From: Spartinivicinus ruber
Lineage (GTDB): Bacteria > Pseudomonadota > Gammaproteobacteria > Pseudomonadales > Zooshikellaceae
Direction of reading: 5' to 3'
Length of the DNA stretch: 64,000 nucleotides
Assembly: GCF_011009015.1 (NCBI RefSeq)
Contig: NZ_CP048878.1
Span: 671,501-735,500, forward strand
The position numbers were made by a program, and so were the translations under genes. The notes below the pieces were generated by a model that was given only the letters and a program-made list of their open reading frames with translations, was not told the origin of the DNA and made no database searches. Positions 19,053-29,196 of this stretch are shown in pieces (position 1 is the first letter of the stretch; every line of letters begins with the position of its first letter).

Positions 19053-20306
19053 ATGAAATTTAAACAGAGAATTTACCTTTTTCTTAGTTTGTTAGTTTGG
19101 GCATATAGTCAGATATTAGTTGCTGGGGAAGTAGAAGTATTACACTGGTGGACCTCTGGTGGAGAAGCACGTTCATTGGATGTACTCAAGCAAAAAATGG
19201 TAGAGCAAGGTCATAGTTGGAAGGATTTTGCTGTAGTTGGTGGGAGTGGTGACAAAGCAATGGCTGTATTAAAGTCCAGAGCATTATCTGGGTTCCCACC
19301 CACAGCTACGCAAATTAAAGGTAAACATATTCAGGAGTGGGGTAAGCTAGGTTTACTCACTAATTTGGATAAAATAGCAGCCGAACAAAATTGGATAGAA
19401 ATATTACATGACTTTGTAAATGACACAATGAAGTATGATGGTCATTATGTTGCTGTACCAGTTAATATTCATCGTGCGAATTGGTTGTGGGTAAATCCGG
19501 AGCTGTTTAAACAAGCGGGTGTAAGTATACCTACAACGTTAAAAGAGTTTTGGCTTGCAGCGGATAAATTAAAAAAAGTAGGAATTATTCCTATTGCCCA
19601 TGGAGATCAGGCATGGCAAAACTCGACTGTGTTTGAAATGTTATTGTTGGGAATGACTAGTGTGGAATTTTATAAAAAAGCATTTGTGGAGTTGGATAAA
19701 GAGAGTTTAAGTAGTGAGAAAATTATTGATGTTTTTGTGGCTTTTAGAAAACTAAAAAATTATATGGATGAAAATATTGCTGATCGAGATTGGAATACAG
19801 CTACAAGTATGGTGATAAATGGGAAGGCTGCTATGCAGATTATGGGTGACTGGGCTAAAGGTGAATTTATTGCTGAAGAAAAACAGCTAGGGAAGGACTT
19901 CCTATGTATACCTATGCCATCTACTTCTAAAACTTTTTCTTATGTGATTGATAGTTTTATTATGTTTGAGATATCAGATACTGATAATAAAAAAGCTCAA
20001 GCATCGTTAGTAAAAAATATCCTGGATAAGCAGTTTCAGAAAACATTTAACATGAATAAAGGTTCTATACCTGTTCGTAAAGATATTGATGTTGATACCT
20101 TTGATTTATGTGCAAAAGCAAGCAGGAGCACCCTTGTAGCAGACAGTTATGCTAATGTATTGCCTAGTTTTTCTTATGGTATGGCTACCTCAATATATAC
20201 TCAAGATGCGATCTTTGATATAGTAACAGATTTTTTCCGTAATGAAAAAATCACCCCAAAACAGGCTGCTGAGAAACTGACAAGGGCTATAGAGGATAGC
20301 TTTTAA
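19053..20306 (+). CDS. Sugar ABC transporter binding protein, paralogue 1
   Basis: 417 residues with signal peptide (cleavage near LVAG|EVEV). The mature start [20 protein letters not shown] is typical of glucose/mannose-binding proteins of the GltB type. It is an equal-length, clearly diverged duplicate of the gene at 20707. The sugar-stacking HWWTSGGE and [28 protein letters not shown] are kept. It lacks its own permeases, so it may share them or act as a receptor. GGATAAGG lies upstream of the ATG. Confidence 0.85.
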   Translation: MKFKQRIYLFLSLLVWAYSQILVAGEVEVLHWWTSGGEARSLDVLKQKMVEQGHSWKDFAVVGGSGDKAMAVLKSRALSGFPPTATQIKGKHIQEWGKLGLLTNLDKIAAEQNWIEILHDFVNDTMKYDGHYVAVPVNIHRANWLWVNPELFKQAGVSIPTTLKEFWLAADKLKKVGIIPIAHGDQAWQNSTVFEMLLLGMTSVEFYKKAFVELDKESLSSEKIIDVFVAFRKLKNYMDENIADRDWNTATSMVINGKAAMQIMGDWAKGEFIAEEKQLGKDFLCIPMPSTSKTFSYVIDSFIMFEISDTDNKKAQASLVKNILDKQFQKTFNMNKGSIPVRKDIDVDTFDLCAKASRSTLVADSYANVLPSFSYGMATSIYTQDAIFDIVTDFFRNEKITPKQAAEKLTRAIEDSF

Positions 20307-20706
20307 TCAGCTTCTGCTGGCTTTAATGTTTTTGACATTAAAACTTCATTGTTGTCATTTAGTCATTTTGTTTAGTCAGAACTGATAGTTGATCACCGTT
20401 TTGTAACAAATTAGAGTGTGACGTTTGTAGCAAACTGCTTAGATGCTAGATATAACTTTTTTCAGCCCTTCGACTTTTTTGTAACCAAATCTTAACAGGG
20501 TTGATTGAAAAGCAACCAATTCACCCGCCTCTTAAAGATTAAGTGCCACACTTGTAAGACTTTGTTACATTAGCTTGCGTTATCTTACGTTACATCCTCT
20601 AGCGCTCTTAATACACTCCAGGTAGTCGCTATAGTGCAGGAGTGCACTCTTTAGGGGCATTTGTCAGAGACAGACGACGATAATAATTATTTACAGGGTC
20701 TGATTT
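20307..20706 (+). promoter_or_regulatory. Long leader/regulatory region before main sugar-binding protein
   Basis: 400 bp without a gene. It contains three TTTGTAAC- or GTTACAA-like boxes (near 20399, 20479 and 20564), a GAGTGCACTC palindrome near 20640-20649 and T-rich stretches. The size and palindromes suit a strongly regulated promoter for the transporter operon, possibly bound by the neighbouring response regulator. No specific site is proven. Confidence 0.4.
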
Positions 20707-21960
20707 ATGAAAAAATTTAAAAAGTCATTACTTGCCATTGCTGCTTCCAGTGTTATGAGCTTAAGTGCCTATGCTGGAGAAGTTGAGGTATTGCATTGGT
20801 GGACATCTGGTGGTGAGGCCAAGTCTGTCGCAGTACTGAAACAACTGCTTGAAAAACAAGGTCACACCTGGAAAGACTTCGCTGTCGCCGGGGGTGGTGG
20901 TGAAAGTGCGATGACTGTATTGAAGTCTCGTGCAGTTTCCGGAAATCCTCCTTCTGCTGCCCAGATTAAGGGGCTGGACATTCAAGAGTGGGGAGAACTG
21001 GGCTTTCTTACTGACTTAGATAAAGTGGCAGAAGAAAACAAGTGGTCTTCTTTAATGCCTGAAATCGTCAGTAAAGTAATGAAATATGATGATCAGTATG
21101 TAGCTGTGCCAGTCAACGTGCACAGAGTAAACTGGTTATGGGTTAACCCCGAAATCTTCAAAAAAGCCGGTGCTAAAGTACCTACCACTTGGGCTGAATT
21201 TAAAGAAGCGGCTGAAAAAATCAAAAAAGCTGGTTTTGTACCTCTAGCTCATGGTGGCCAGGCTTGGCAGGATGCAACTGTATTTGAATCAGTTGCGTTA
21301 GGTCTTGGTGGTCCAGAGTTTTTCCGCAAAGCCTTTGTTGAGCATGACATGAAAACCTTGCAAAGCGACAAAATGGTTGAAGTGTTTGAAATGTTCAAAA
21401 GCTTGAAGCCTTATATGGATAAAGATGCTCCTGGCCGTGACTGGAACATTGCGACCTCTATGGTGATTAAAGGTGAAGCAGCGATGCAGTTAATGGGAGA
21501 CTGGGCTAAAGGTGAATTTGCTGCAGCGGGCAAAAAGCCAGGTGAAGATTACCTCTGTGTTCCAGCACCGGGTACGCAAAACAGCTTTACTTTTAACATA
21601 GATAGTTTTGCTATGTTTAATGTGAAAGACCCAGAGAACAAAAAGGCCCAGGCTGCCTTGGCAAAAACCATTCTTGAGCCTGAATTCCAAGAAGTATTCA
21701 ACCTGAACAAAGGTTCTATACCTGTGCGTTTAGGAATGAATATGGATAAGTTTGATAGTTGTGCCAAAGACTCCATGAACAGCTTTGTTTCCACTAGTAA
21801 GTCGGGTGGCTTAGTGCCAAGTATGGCTCATGGAATGTCTACAACCTCTTATATACAAGGTGCAATTTTTGATGTGGTCTCTAACTTCTTTAATAGTGAC
21901 AAAATGTCTGCTAAAGAAGCCACTCAGAAATTAGCCAAAGCTGTTAAAGCCAGTATGTAA
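20707..21960 (+). CDS. Glucose/mannose-type ABC transporter substrate-binding protein
   Basis: 417 residues. Signal peptide [20 protein letters not shown] with cleavage after AYA, then [21 protein letters not shown]. It is the first gene of the transporter operon: permease, permease and ATPase follow in order. Homologues called GltB bind glucose in Pseudomonas periplasm. A strong hairpin follows the stop codon, which would let this protein be made in excess over the membrane parts. Confidence 0.9.
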   Translation: MKKFKKSLLAIAASSVMSLSAYAGEVEVLHWWTSGGEAKSVAVLKQLLEKQGHTWKDFAVAGGGGESAMTVLKSRAVSGNPPSAAQIKGLDIQEWGELGFLTDLDKVAEENKWSSLMPEIVSKVMKYDDQYVAVPVNVHRVNWLWVNPEIFKKAGAKVPTTWAEFKEAAEKIKKAGFVPLAHGGQAWQDATVFESVALGLGGPEFFRKAFVEHDMKTLQSDKMVEVFEMFKSLKPYMDKDAPGRDWNIATSMVIKGEAAMQLMGDWAKGEFAAAGKKPGEDYLCVPAPGTQNSFTFNIDSFAMFNVKDPENKKAQAALAKTILEPEFQEVFNLNKGSIPVRLGMNMDKFDSCAKDSMNSFVSTSKSGGLVPSMAHGMSTTSYIQGAIFDVVSNFFNSDKMSAKEATQKLAKAVKASM

Positions 21961-21966
21961 GTGGTC

Positions 21967-22000
21967 AATGCTAGCTGTGGCTACAACTGCAGCTAGCATT
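21967..22000 (+). terminator. Attenuating hairpin between binding protein and permeases
   Basis: An 11-bp perfect stem, AATGCTAGCTG and CAGCTAGCATT, has a 12-base loop and is followed by TTTCGACTATTTT. It lies just after the binding-protein stop codon. Partial termination or 3'-end protection at this place is common in ABC operons and explains excess binding protein. Confidence 0.75.
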
Positions 22001-22107
22001 TTCGACTATTTTATAGCCTGTTTTAAATTACTGAAAAATATTAGCCTGGTTTTTTTGTCTGGCTGGTTAGGGCTCTATAAGCAGATTAAACAAAGAGAGC
22101 TTGTACT

Positions 22108-23040
22108 ATGAGTGTGCATGCAGAAGAGATGCAAGTAGTGACTGCAAAAGTAAAAAAGAAGCCGCTGCTTGACTTAGTTGCGGATCAGATACCTAAGTTG
22201 GTGCTTTCGCCAACCATTTTAATGACCGTAGTATTTATTTATGGATATGTAATCTGGACGGGTGTGTTGTCTTTCACCAAATCCAGTTTTTTACCCAATT
22301 ATAAATTTGCGGGTACTTTGCAATACGAAAAATTATTCGAAAATGACCGCTGGGGTGTCGCTGTAGATAACTTATTTGTGTTTGGCGGTTTGTTTATTTT
22401 AATTTGTCTGGCATTGGGCATTTTTATTGCTATTTTGCTTGACCAACGCATTCGTGCGGAAGGGGCCATCAGAACCGTATTTCTTTATCCAATGGCGCTT
22501 TCTTTTATTGTAACGGGTACAGCTTGGAAATGGATTTTAAATCCTAGTCTAGGTCTTGAGCGTTTAGTTAAAGACATGGGGTTTGAAAACTTTACTTTTG
22601 ACTGGCTAGTTAACACTGATATGGCTATTTATACTCTGGTTATAGCTGCGGTATGGCAGTCTTCCGGATTTGTCATGGCGTTATTTTTGGCTGGTTTGCG
22701 CTCAATAGATAGTTCAATAATTAAAGCAGCACAAATCGATGGTGCGAGCTTACCAAAAATCTACTTGCGGATTATTCTACCTAGTTTACGTCCAGTATTT
22801 TTCAGTGCTTTTATTATCCTGTGTCATATCGCAATCAAGAGTTTTGACTTGGTAAAAGCCTTAACTAATGGTGGTCCAGGTTATTCTACAGACTTACCTG
22901 CGACGTTTATGTATGCCTTCTCATTTACTCGTGGCCAAATTGGTTTAGGTTCTGCTAGTGCTATGATGATGCTAGCTGGTGTATTAGCGATTCTGATTCC
23001 TTACTTATATTCAGAGCTGAGAGGTACCCGCAATGCATGA
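22108..23040 (+). CDS. Sugar ABC transporter permease, MalF-type
   Basis: 310 residues with six predicted membrane segments. The EAA loop, which docks the ATPase, reads IKAAQIDGASLPKIYLRIILP (residues about 210-230). Together with the next gene it forms the membrane channel (GltF-like by position). The stop overlaps the start of the next permease by eight bases, showing translational coupling. Confidence 0.9.
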   Translation: MSVHAEEMQVVTAKVKKKPLLDLVADQIPKLVLSPTILMTVVFIYGYVIWTGVLSFTKSSFLPNYKFAGTLQYEKLFENDRWGVAVDNLFVFGGLFILICLALGIFIAILLDQRIRAEGAIRTVFLYPMALSFIVTGTAWKWILNPSLGLERLVKDMGFENFTFDWLVNTDMAIYTLVIAAVWQSSGFVMALFLAGLRSIDSSIIKAAQIDGASLPKIYLRIILPSLRPVFFSAFIILCHIAIKSFDLVKALTNGGPGYSTDLPATFMYAFSFTRGQIGLGSASAMMMLAGVLAILIPYLYSELRGTRNA

Positions 23041-23917
23041 TAATACTGTATTAGGGCCGCAGACCTCTTCTGCAAAACTAGGGCGGGTATTTATTTACGC
23101 AATTTTGGCATTTTTAGTTTTATTTTACTTAATGCCATTGGTGGTAATGCTTTTAACATCAGTTAAAAGTATGGCTGATATTCGTACGGGTACCTTAATT
23201 TCCTGGCCAAAAGAGTTTGTGTTTGATGCTTGGGGCAAGGCTTGGTCAAGCGCCTGTACTGGTGTCGCTTGTGAAGGTGTTTCTGGTTACTTTTTCAACT
23301 CTATTAAAATCGTTTTGCCTGCAGTACTTATTTCCACTTTTCTGGGGGCATTGAATGGTTATGTATTAACAAAATGGAAATTCAAAGGTAGTGACTTATT
23401 TTTTGGTTTGTTGCTATTTGGTTGTTTTATTCCATTTCAGGTAGTGCTGTTACCCATGGCTCAAACCCTCGGGTGGTTAGGTTTGGCTAATACCACGGCA
23501 GGTTTAGTGCTAGTTCATGTTGTTTATGGTATGGCATTTACTACTTTGTTTTTCCGCAATTTCTATGTTTCTGTGCCTTCAGAGCTGGTGAGTGCAGCAA
23601 AAATTGATGGTGCAGGCTTCTTTACAATTTTCTGGCGAATTTTATTACCTGTTTCAACACCAATTATTGTAGTTTGTGTTATCTGGCAGTTTACCCAAAT
23701 CTGGAATGACTTCCTGTTTGGGGTCGTTTATGCGGCAGGTGATACACAACCAATAACCGTTGCGCTGAATAATCTGGTAAATACCAGTACTGGCGTGAAA
23801 GAATATAATGTCGAAATGTCTGCCGCCATCATTGCTGCGTTGCCTACCTTACTGGTTTATGTTTTGGCGGGTAAGTACTTCGTGCGTGGTTTAACTGCTG
23901 GGTCTGTTAAGGGGTAA
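23033..23917 (+). CDS. Sugar ABC transporter permease, MalG-type
   Basis: 294 residues with six membrane segments. EAA loop VSAAKIDGAGFFTIFWRILLP near residue 190. It forms a heterodimer with the preceding MalF-type permease (GltG-like by position). Fifteen bases separate it from the ATPase gene, with GGAGG just before that start. Confidence 0.9.
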   Translation: MHDNTVLGPQTSSAKLGRVFIYAILAFLVLFYLMPLVVMLLTSVKSMADIRTGTLISWPKEFVFDAWGKAWSSACTGVACEGVSGYFFNSIKIVLPAVLISTFLGALNGYVLTKWKFKGSDLFFGLLLFGCFIPFQVVLLPMAQTLGWLGLANTTAGLVLVHVVYGMAFTTLFFRNFYVSVPSELVSAAKIDGAGFFTIFWRILLPVSTPIIVVCVIWQFTQIWNDFLFGVVYAAGDTQPITVALNNLVNTSTGVKEYNVEMSAAIIAALPTLLVYVLAGKYFVRGLTAGSVKG

Positions 23918-23931
23918 TGGAGGGATAAATA

Positions 23932-25050
23932 ATGGCTGCTTTAACTATTGATAATGTAAAAAAACGCTATGGTGACCACGAAGTATTAAAAGGTATTAAT
24001 ATAGCCATAGATCGTGGAGAGTTTTTGATTTTAGTAGGGCCATCTGGATGTGGTAAATCCACTCTGATGAACTCAATTGCTGGTCTCGATAATATTTCCG
24101 ATGGTCGGATTATGATTGATGGCAATGATGTTACCAACAGTGCACCAAAAGACAGGGATATAGCCATGGTATTCCAGTCTTATGCTTTATACCCCAATAT
24201 GAAGGTTCGGGATAATATTGCATTTGGTTTGGAAATGCGGGGTGTGTCTAAGCAAGAACGTGCTCAAGAAGTTGAGCGGGTTGCAAAAATGCTACAGATT
24301 GAGCATTTACTTGATCGCAAACCAGCCCATTTGTCTGGTGGTCAGCGTCAACGGGTAGCAATGGGACGAGCCTTAGCGAGGAAACCGCAAATCTATTTAT
24401 TTGATGAGCCATTAAGTAATCTGGATGCTAAGCTGCGGGTAGAAATGCGCACAGAAATTAAAAAGCTACACAAACGCTTAGGAACCACTATTGTCTATGT
24501 GACCCATGATCAAATTGAAGCATTAACCCTGGCTGACCGTATTGCAGTAATGAAGGATGGTGAGTTACAGCAGTTAGGTACACCAAAAGAGATTTATGAT
24601 GACCCAGCGAACCGTTTTGTAGCGGGCTTTATGGGGTCTCCGGGAATGAACTTTATTCCTGCACAAATTGTAGAGTCTGATAAAGGCTTGCAAATTGAAG
24701 TAAGCTATAAAGGTGGTCAACCACAGTTATTACCAGTTCCCGAGCGCTGCGAAGGGCTATCAAGTTGGGTTGGCAAGCAAGTAGTTTTAGGTATTCGTCC
24801 AGAGCAAATTACTGAGCCTTTACCTCATTTAGTTTCAAGACCATTGAATCGCACAATTGCTTGTCCGGTGCATGTTACTGAGCCAATGGGATCTGATACG
24901 TTAGTTATGTCTGAGCTAAATGGTGTGGAAATTTCTGCAAGGGTTTCCCCTGACTGTGATGCTCGGCTAGATGCAGTATTGGATTTAAGCTTTGATATGA
25001 GCAAAGCGGTATTTTTTGATCCTAATACTGACGAGCGTATTGATCGCTAA
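23932..25050 (+). CDS. Sugar ABC transporter ATPase (GltK/UgpC/MalK type)
   Basis: 372 residues. Walker A GPSGCGKST, Q-loop FQSYALYP, signature LSGGQRQRVAMGRAL, Walker B IYLFDEPLSNLDA and H-loop VTHDQ. The C-terminal third (from about residue 240) is a TOBE/OB regulatory domain typical of carbohydrate importers. It powers the two permeases encoded directly upstream. No outer-membrane porin gene such as oprB follows. Confidence 0.92.
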   Translation: MAALTIDNVKKRYGDHEVLKGINIAIDRGEFLILVGPSGCGKSTLMNSIAGLDNISDGRIMIDGNDVTNSAPKDRDIAMVFQSYALYPNMKVRDNIAFGLEMRGVSKQERAQEVERVAKMLQIEHLLDRKPAHLSGGQRQRVAMGRALARKPQIYLFDEPLSNLDAKLRVEMRTEIKKLHKRLGTTIVYVTHDQIEALTLADRIAVMKDGELQQLGTPKEIYDDPANRFVAGFMGSPGMNFIPAQIVESDKGLQIEVSYKGGQPQLLPVPERCEGLSSWVGKQVVLGIRPEQITEPLPHLVSRPLNRTIACPVHVTEPMGSDTLVMSELNGVEISARVSPDCDARLDAVLDLSFDMSKAVFFDPNTDERIDR

Positions 25051-25077
25051 TTACTTTCTAAGTATCTGAATAACACA

Positions 25078-25336
25078 GCCTTCGTGAATAATCCTTAGGC
25101 TTTGTTATCTTCGCTAATCACTAAGGATGGTGACTACATGGATGTCATGTATTAGGGCAATGCAGGAGCAATTGCCGAGGAGCATTTATTTGCCTTCACC
25201 CCAGTTATTTAGTTGATCTAAACTCCTGGGGGCAAGTCTGCTACTGTAAGACTTGCGGTAGCTACTTTAGTTTATATAAAACGCTACTTGAACTCATGAC
25301 TCGATGGCCTTGCCTAAAGAATCCTTCACTTTGAGT
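25078..25336. repeat. Split, degenerate copy D of the 126-bp element
   Basis: TTCGTGAATAATCC followed by GCTTTGTTATCTTCG (25081-25115) matches one half of the family. GACTCGATGGCC followed by CTAAAGAATCCTTCACTTTG (25298-25333) matches the other half. About 170 bp separates them and includes a perfect GCAAGTCT/AGACTTGC hairpin at 25232-25256. This looks like an old copy interrupted by other DNA. Confidence 0.5.
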
Positions 25337-25464
25337 AAATGGGTTATTGATTCTTTTCGTGAATGACCCGCCTGCTTGGCTGGCTATCCTGCCTTCTTTT
25401 CTTAAACATCTTTCAATCCCTAAAGTACAGGCTTAAAGTTAATATGCTATTTTTAGTAAATAGT

Positions 25465-26247
25465 ATGAAGCTAGCCGTAACTATGTCTGTTCTGCCTACC
25501 CTGAAAAGAGTGTTGTTTTTTTGTATTTTGACTGTGAGTACAGTGGTGGCAGAGGTTAAACGTGATTATTTGTTAGCCACTGAGCCTTGGCCGCCTCATT
25601 TTGGCCCTAAGCTACCTGATGAGGGATATTTTGCCGATATTATCTATCAAGCTTTTCAGCAAGTGGGGAAAACGGCAGGTATTTTATATACATCATGGAA
25701 TCGAGCTTTTGAGCTAGGCAAGAAGGGTAAATACGATGGGTTGGTGGGAGCTTTTTATGCAAAAGAACGAGAGAAACTGTTTAGCTATTCTGAACCTATT
25801 TCAATCAGCCACTTGGTGTTTTTTAAAAAAAAGAGCAGGCAAATCAGTTATAAATCCTTAACAGATTTATCTCCGTATCGAATTGGTGTTGTAAGAGGCT
25901 ACTACTATACCAATGAATTTAATAAGGCTGACTATTTACAAAAACTGGAACAAGTCCATACCGAAAGAAATATTAATTTGTTGTTAATTGGGCGAATAGA
26001 TCTGATTGTTGCAGAAAAAAAGGTAACTCAGTATTTATTAAAAACAAAATTTAAAGGCCACGATGTTGAAATAGATATATTGGATAAACCGCTAGTCTCT
26101 CACAAGTTGTTTTTAATGGTTCCTAAAAGATCATTAAAGCATGATAGCGTGCTAAAAAATTTTAATAAAGGATTTAATTTATTAAAACAACAGGGAAAGA
26201 TTCAAGAAATAATGAAAAAACATGGTTGGGATGGTGATGATATTTAA
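25465..26247 (+). CDS. Family-3 solute-binding-like periplasmic protein
   Basis: About 260 residues. A hydrophobic leader ends near VSTVVA, then KRDYLLATEPWPPHFGPKLPDEGYFADIIYQAF gives the typical opening of SBP_bac_3 proteins. SWNRAFELGKKGKYDGLVGAF and IGVVRGYYY follow. Starts at 25444, 25465 and 25483 are all possible and none has a strong ribosome-binding site. No permease or ATPase for polar amino acids is adjacent, so import, sensing or another role is undecided. Confidence 0.7.
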   Translation: MKLAVTMSVLPTLKRVLFFCILTVSTVVAEVKRDYLLATEPWPPHFGPKLPDEGYFADIIYQAFQQVGKTAGILYTSWNRAFELGKKGKYDGLVGAFYAKEREKLFSYSEPISISHLVFFKKKSRQISYKSLTDLSPYRIGVVRGYYYTNEFNKADYLQKLEQVHTERNINLLLIGRIDLIVAEKKVTQYLLKTKFKGHDVEIDILDKPLVSHKLFLMVPKRSLKHDSVLKNFNKGFNLLKQQGKIQEIMKKHGWDGDDI

Positions 26248-26343
26248 CAATAGCTGATTGTTGTTGGCTAAACAGCAACAGTTGTTTTGGCTACTGATCC
26301 TTGGGCACCACATTAATCATTCGATTATAAAAAAGCAAAAAAA

Positions 26344-26363
26344 AGGGTACTAAATAGTACCCT
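26344..26363 (-). terminator. Rho-independent terminator of gap-pyk
   Basis: A perfect 9-bp stem, AGGGTACTA and TAGTACCCT, is separated by two bases. On the minus strand it is followed by eight or nine T residues. It lies about 100 bp after the pyk stop. Confidence 0.85.
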
Positions 26364-26464
26364 CTAAAAAGTCCACAGGACTGAAAACAGCCTTGCACTT
26401 GGGAGCTTAAGTAATTTCCCATGATTCCCTAAACCAGAAAAAGTCATAAATAACTTTTACTGAT

Positions 26465-27913
26465 CTAAAGAATTTTGTTACCCACTTTAACCACTTTCAT
26501 GGTGTTAGTGCCACCTTGGGCATTGGCATAGTCGCCCTTAGTGATAATAACCAGGTCGCCGTCTTCAACAACTTCTAGTGCTTTCAGTCTATCAATAGAG
26601 CATTGATTAACTGCGGCGTTGTCAATTTTTTCAGTATCAAAGGGAACAGTACAAACCCCGCGATAAAGAGCGACTCGGTTTTGGGTGTCTTTTCTACGTG
26701 AAAAAGCAAAAATAGGTAAATGAGACCGAATTCGTGACATGATTAAGGGGGTTGCCCCTGTTTCTGTCATGGCAATAATTGCTTTTACACCTTGTAAATG
26801 ATTGGCAGTATACATGGCTGCCAATGCAATTGATTCATCAGTACGTTTAAATGGCTCGTCAATTCGATGTTTTGATCGAGAAGCGAGAGGGTGTTTTTCT
26901 GCTCCAATACAAACATTATGTACAGCTTCAATGGTTTGTATTGGATATTGCCCCGCTGCAGTTTCGGCTGAAAGCATAACGGCGTCGGTGCCATCTAATA
27001 CAGCGTTGGCTACGTCAGATACCTCAGCCCTTGTTGGCATTGGGTTATTAATCATCGACTCCATCATTTGAGTCGCGGTGATCGCAATTTTATTTAAGGT
27101 TCGGGCGCGTTCGATAATATGTTTTTGCACTGCAACCAATTGTGCATTACCAATTTCTACGCCTAAGTCACCACGGGCCACCATGACCCCTTCGGACGAT
27201 TTAATAATGCCATCTAAAATATCGTCATCATTTACTGCTTCAGCACGCTCTATTTTGGCAATTAAACCTGCACTTGAGCCTGCTTCTTTTAAAAGCTGCC
27301 GAGCTTCTTCCATATCTTCTGCAGAACGGGGGAAAGATACCGCCACATAATCAACGCCAATTTTTGCAGCTGTTTTAATGTCTTGCTTATCTTTATCAGT
27401 AAGTGCCTTTGCTGATAACCCGCCGCCTTGACGATTAATCCCTTTGTTATTAGATAACGGACCGCCAATAATAACTTTGGTAATGACTTCATGCTCAGTT
27501 ACATTAGTCACTTCTAGTTCAATACGGCCGTCGTCTAATAATAAAATGTCGCCAGGCTTTGAATCGACGACTAATGCTTTATATTCAATTCCGACCCGTT
27601 CTTCTGTGCCAGCTTCTTTATCCAGCTTGGCATCTAAGATAAAAGTATCACCATTATTTAGTTGAATTTGCTTATTTTGAAAGCGCGAAATACGAATTTT
27701 AGGTCCTTGCAAGTCGCCTAAAATTGCTACAAAGGCTTGCTGACGGGCTGCAGCTTCACGAACTAACTGTGCTCGGTTGATATGATCCTGGGCTTCGCCG
27801 TGGGAAAAATTCAGGCGAACAACGTTTACCCCTGCGGCGATCATACTTTCTATCGTATCAATATCGCTAGAGGCAGGGCCCAGGGTTGCAACAATTTTAG
27901 TTCTGCGAATCAT
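26465..27913 (-). CDS. pyk: Pyruvate kinase
   Basis: 482 residues. N-terminal [15 protein letters not shown], active-site segment [50 protein letters not shown], and a C-terminal allosteric domain. It makes pyruvate and ATP from PEP, the last step of the Entner-Doudoroff route encoded around it. It lies 18 bp downstream of gap on the same strand, forming a gap-pyk operon. It resembles the PykA type, but isozyme assignment would need a tree. Confidence 0.94.
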   Translation of the reverse strand: MIRRTKIVATLGPASSDIDTIESMIAAGVNVVRLNFSHGEAQDHINRAQLVREAAARQQAFVAILGDLQGPKIRISRFQNKQIQLNNGDTFILDAKLDKEAGTEERVGIEYKALVVDSKPGDILLLDDGRIELEVTNVTEHEVITKVIIGGPLSNNKGINRQGGGLSAKALTDKDKQDIKTAAKIGVDYVAVSFPRSAEDMEEARQLLKEAGSSAGLIAKIERAEAVNDDDILDGIIKSSEGVMVARGDLGVEIGNAQLVAVQKHIIERARTLNKIAITATQMMESMINNPMPTRAEVSDVANAVLDGTDAVMLSAETAAGQYPIQTIEAVHNVCIGAEKHPLASRSKHRIDEPFKRTDESIALAAMYTANHLQGVKAIIAMTETGATPLIMSRIRSHLPIFAFSRRKDTQNRVALYRGVCTVPFDTEKIDNAAVNQCSIDRLKALEVVEDGDLVIITKGDYANAQGGTNTMKVVKVGNKIL

Positions 27914-27931
27914 CAGACAATCTTCAGTTAC

Positions 27932-28936
27932 TTATGCAGGTGCATTAATTAAAGCTAGCGTGTTATCGAGCATTCTGTTTGAGAAAGCCCATTCGTTATC
28001 GTACCAAGCCATTACTTTCACCAGCTGACCATTTACTCGTGTTTGAGATGCATCAAAGGTGGAAGAAGCAACGCTGTGGTTAAAGTCAATAGACACTAGC
28101 TTAATATCGTTATAATCCAGGATAGAAGAAGCTTCACTGGCTGCTTTCATAATGCTGTTGATTTCATCAACGGAGGTAGCGCGCTTGGCAACAAAGTTTA
28201 AGTCGACCAATGAGACGTTTATGGTTGGTACGCGAACCGCTTGTCCATCTAGTTTGCCGTTAAGCTCTGGCAGCACCAAGCCAACTGCTGCAGCTGCACC
28301 AGTTTTAGTTGGAATCATGGATTGAGTAGCTGAACGAGCCCGATACATGTCTGGGTGATAAACATCTGATAAATTTTGGTCATTAGTGTAGGCATGAATA
28401 GTCGTCATCAAGCCAGACTCGATGCCAATCGTATCATTCAGCGCTTTAGCGATGGGGGCTAAACAGTTGGTAGTACAAGAAGCATTGGAGATAATTTGGT
28501 GTGACTGACGAAGCACATCATGGTTAACACCATACACTACGGTGGCATCTACTTCTTTACCTGGCGCTGAAATAATCACTTTCTTTGCGCCGGCTTGTAA
28601 ATGAGCAGCGGCTTTTTCTCTGCTGGTGAAAAGGCCAGTACACTCGTAAACCACATCAATATTGAGTGATCCCCAGTCCAGTTTGGCTGGATCGCGCTCT
28701 GAGCTGATACGAATAACATCGCCATTGACCAATAAGTTATTGCCTTCGGTTTTTACTTCTCCAGCAAAACGTCCGTGGACACTGTCGAAACGTGTTAGGT
28801 GGGCATTAATTTCAGCATCGCCCAAGTCATTAATAGCAACGACTTGGATTTGATCTCGATAACCGTTTTCGTACAACGCACGCAAAATGTTGCGACCGAT
28901 ACGACCATAACCATTAATGGCAACCCGAATGGTCAT
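27932..28936 (-). CDS. gap: Glyceraldehyde-3-phosphate dehydrogenase, type I
   Basis: 334 residues. NAD-binding start [17 protein letters not shown], catalytic cysteine in [15 protein letters not shown] (about Cys154), and the closing [17 protein letters not shown]. It oxidises glyceraldehyde-3-phosphate produced by Eda. GGAGG precedes the ATG. It is divergent from edd across 260 bp, an arrangement known from HexR-regulated Pseudomonas gap-1/edd. Confidence 0.95.
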   Translation of the reverse strand: MTIRVAINGYGRIGRNILRALYENGYRDQIQVVAINDLGDAEINAHLTRFDSVHGRFAGEVKTEGNNLLVNGDVIRISSERDPAKLDWGSLNIDVVYECTGLFTSREKAAAHLQAGAKKVIISAPGKEVDATVVYGVNHDVLRQSHQIISNASCTTNCLAPIAKALNDTIGIESGLMTTIHAYTNDQNLSDVYHPDMYRARSATQSMIPTKTGAAAAVGLVLPELNGKLDGQAVRVPTINVSLVDLNFVAKRATSVDEINSIMKAASEASSILDYNDIKLVSIDFNHSVASSTFDASQTRVNGQLVKVMAWYDNEWAFSNRMLDNTLALINAPA

Positions 28937-29196
28937 TAGAACCTCCTAACAAGCTGATACAGGCTATATAAGCATGCATATAGAGTAAGTGTTCACATTA
29001 CAGGCGACTCTTGCCAGTTTGTGAGAAAATAAAATGAAGACTCTTATTCTGTTTGTTTGGTAATATTACAAATAAAAAATCCAGTTAACAAGCTGGCATA
29101 CTGAAATAAATTTAAAAAGTTATGTAATATTACAATATTTTCAGGAACCTGAGCCCATACCTGACGTTTTAGGTAGATCAAAAACGAGGAGACCCT
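28937..29196. promoter_or_regulatory. Divergent gap/edd control region with twin palindromes
   Basis: Two related palindromes share the core GTAATATTACA: TTTGGTAATATTACAAA at 29056-29072 and the perfect TGTAATATTACA at 29123-29134. HexR operators in gammaproteobacteria contain TGTA...TACA arms, so these are candidate HexR sites for both directions. The spacing inside the palindrome is shorter than the published Shewanella-type site, so the assignment is tentative. GAGGAG lies upstream of the edd ATG. Confidence 0.5.

Noticed and set aside
26802-27665. Several frames antisense to pyk
   Set aside because: Serine-, isoleucine- and alanine-rich mirror frames of a highly conserved gene, without start signals.
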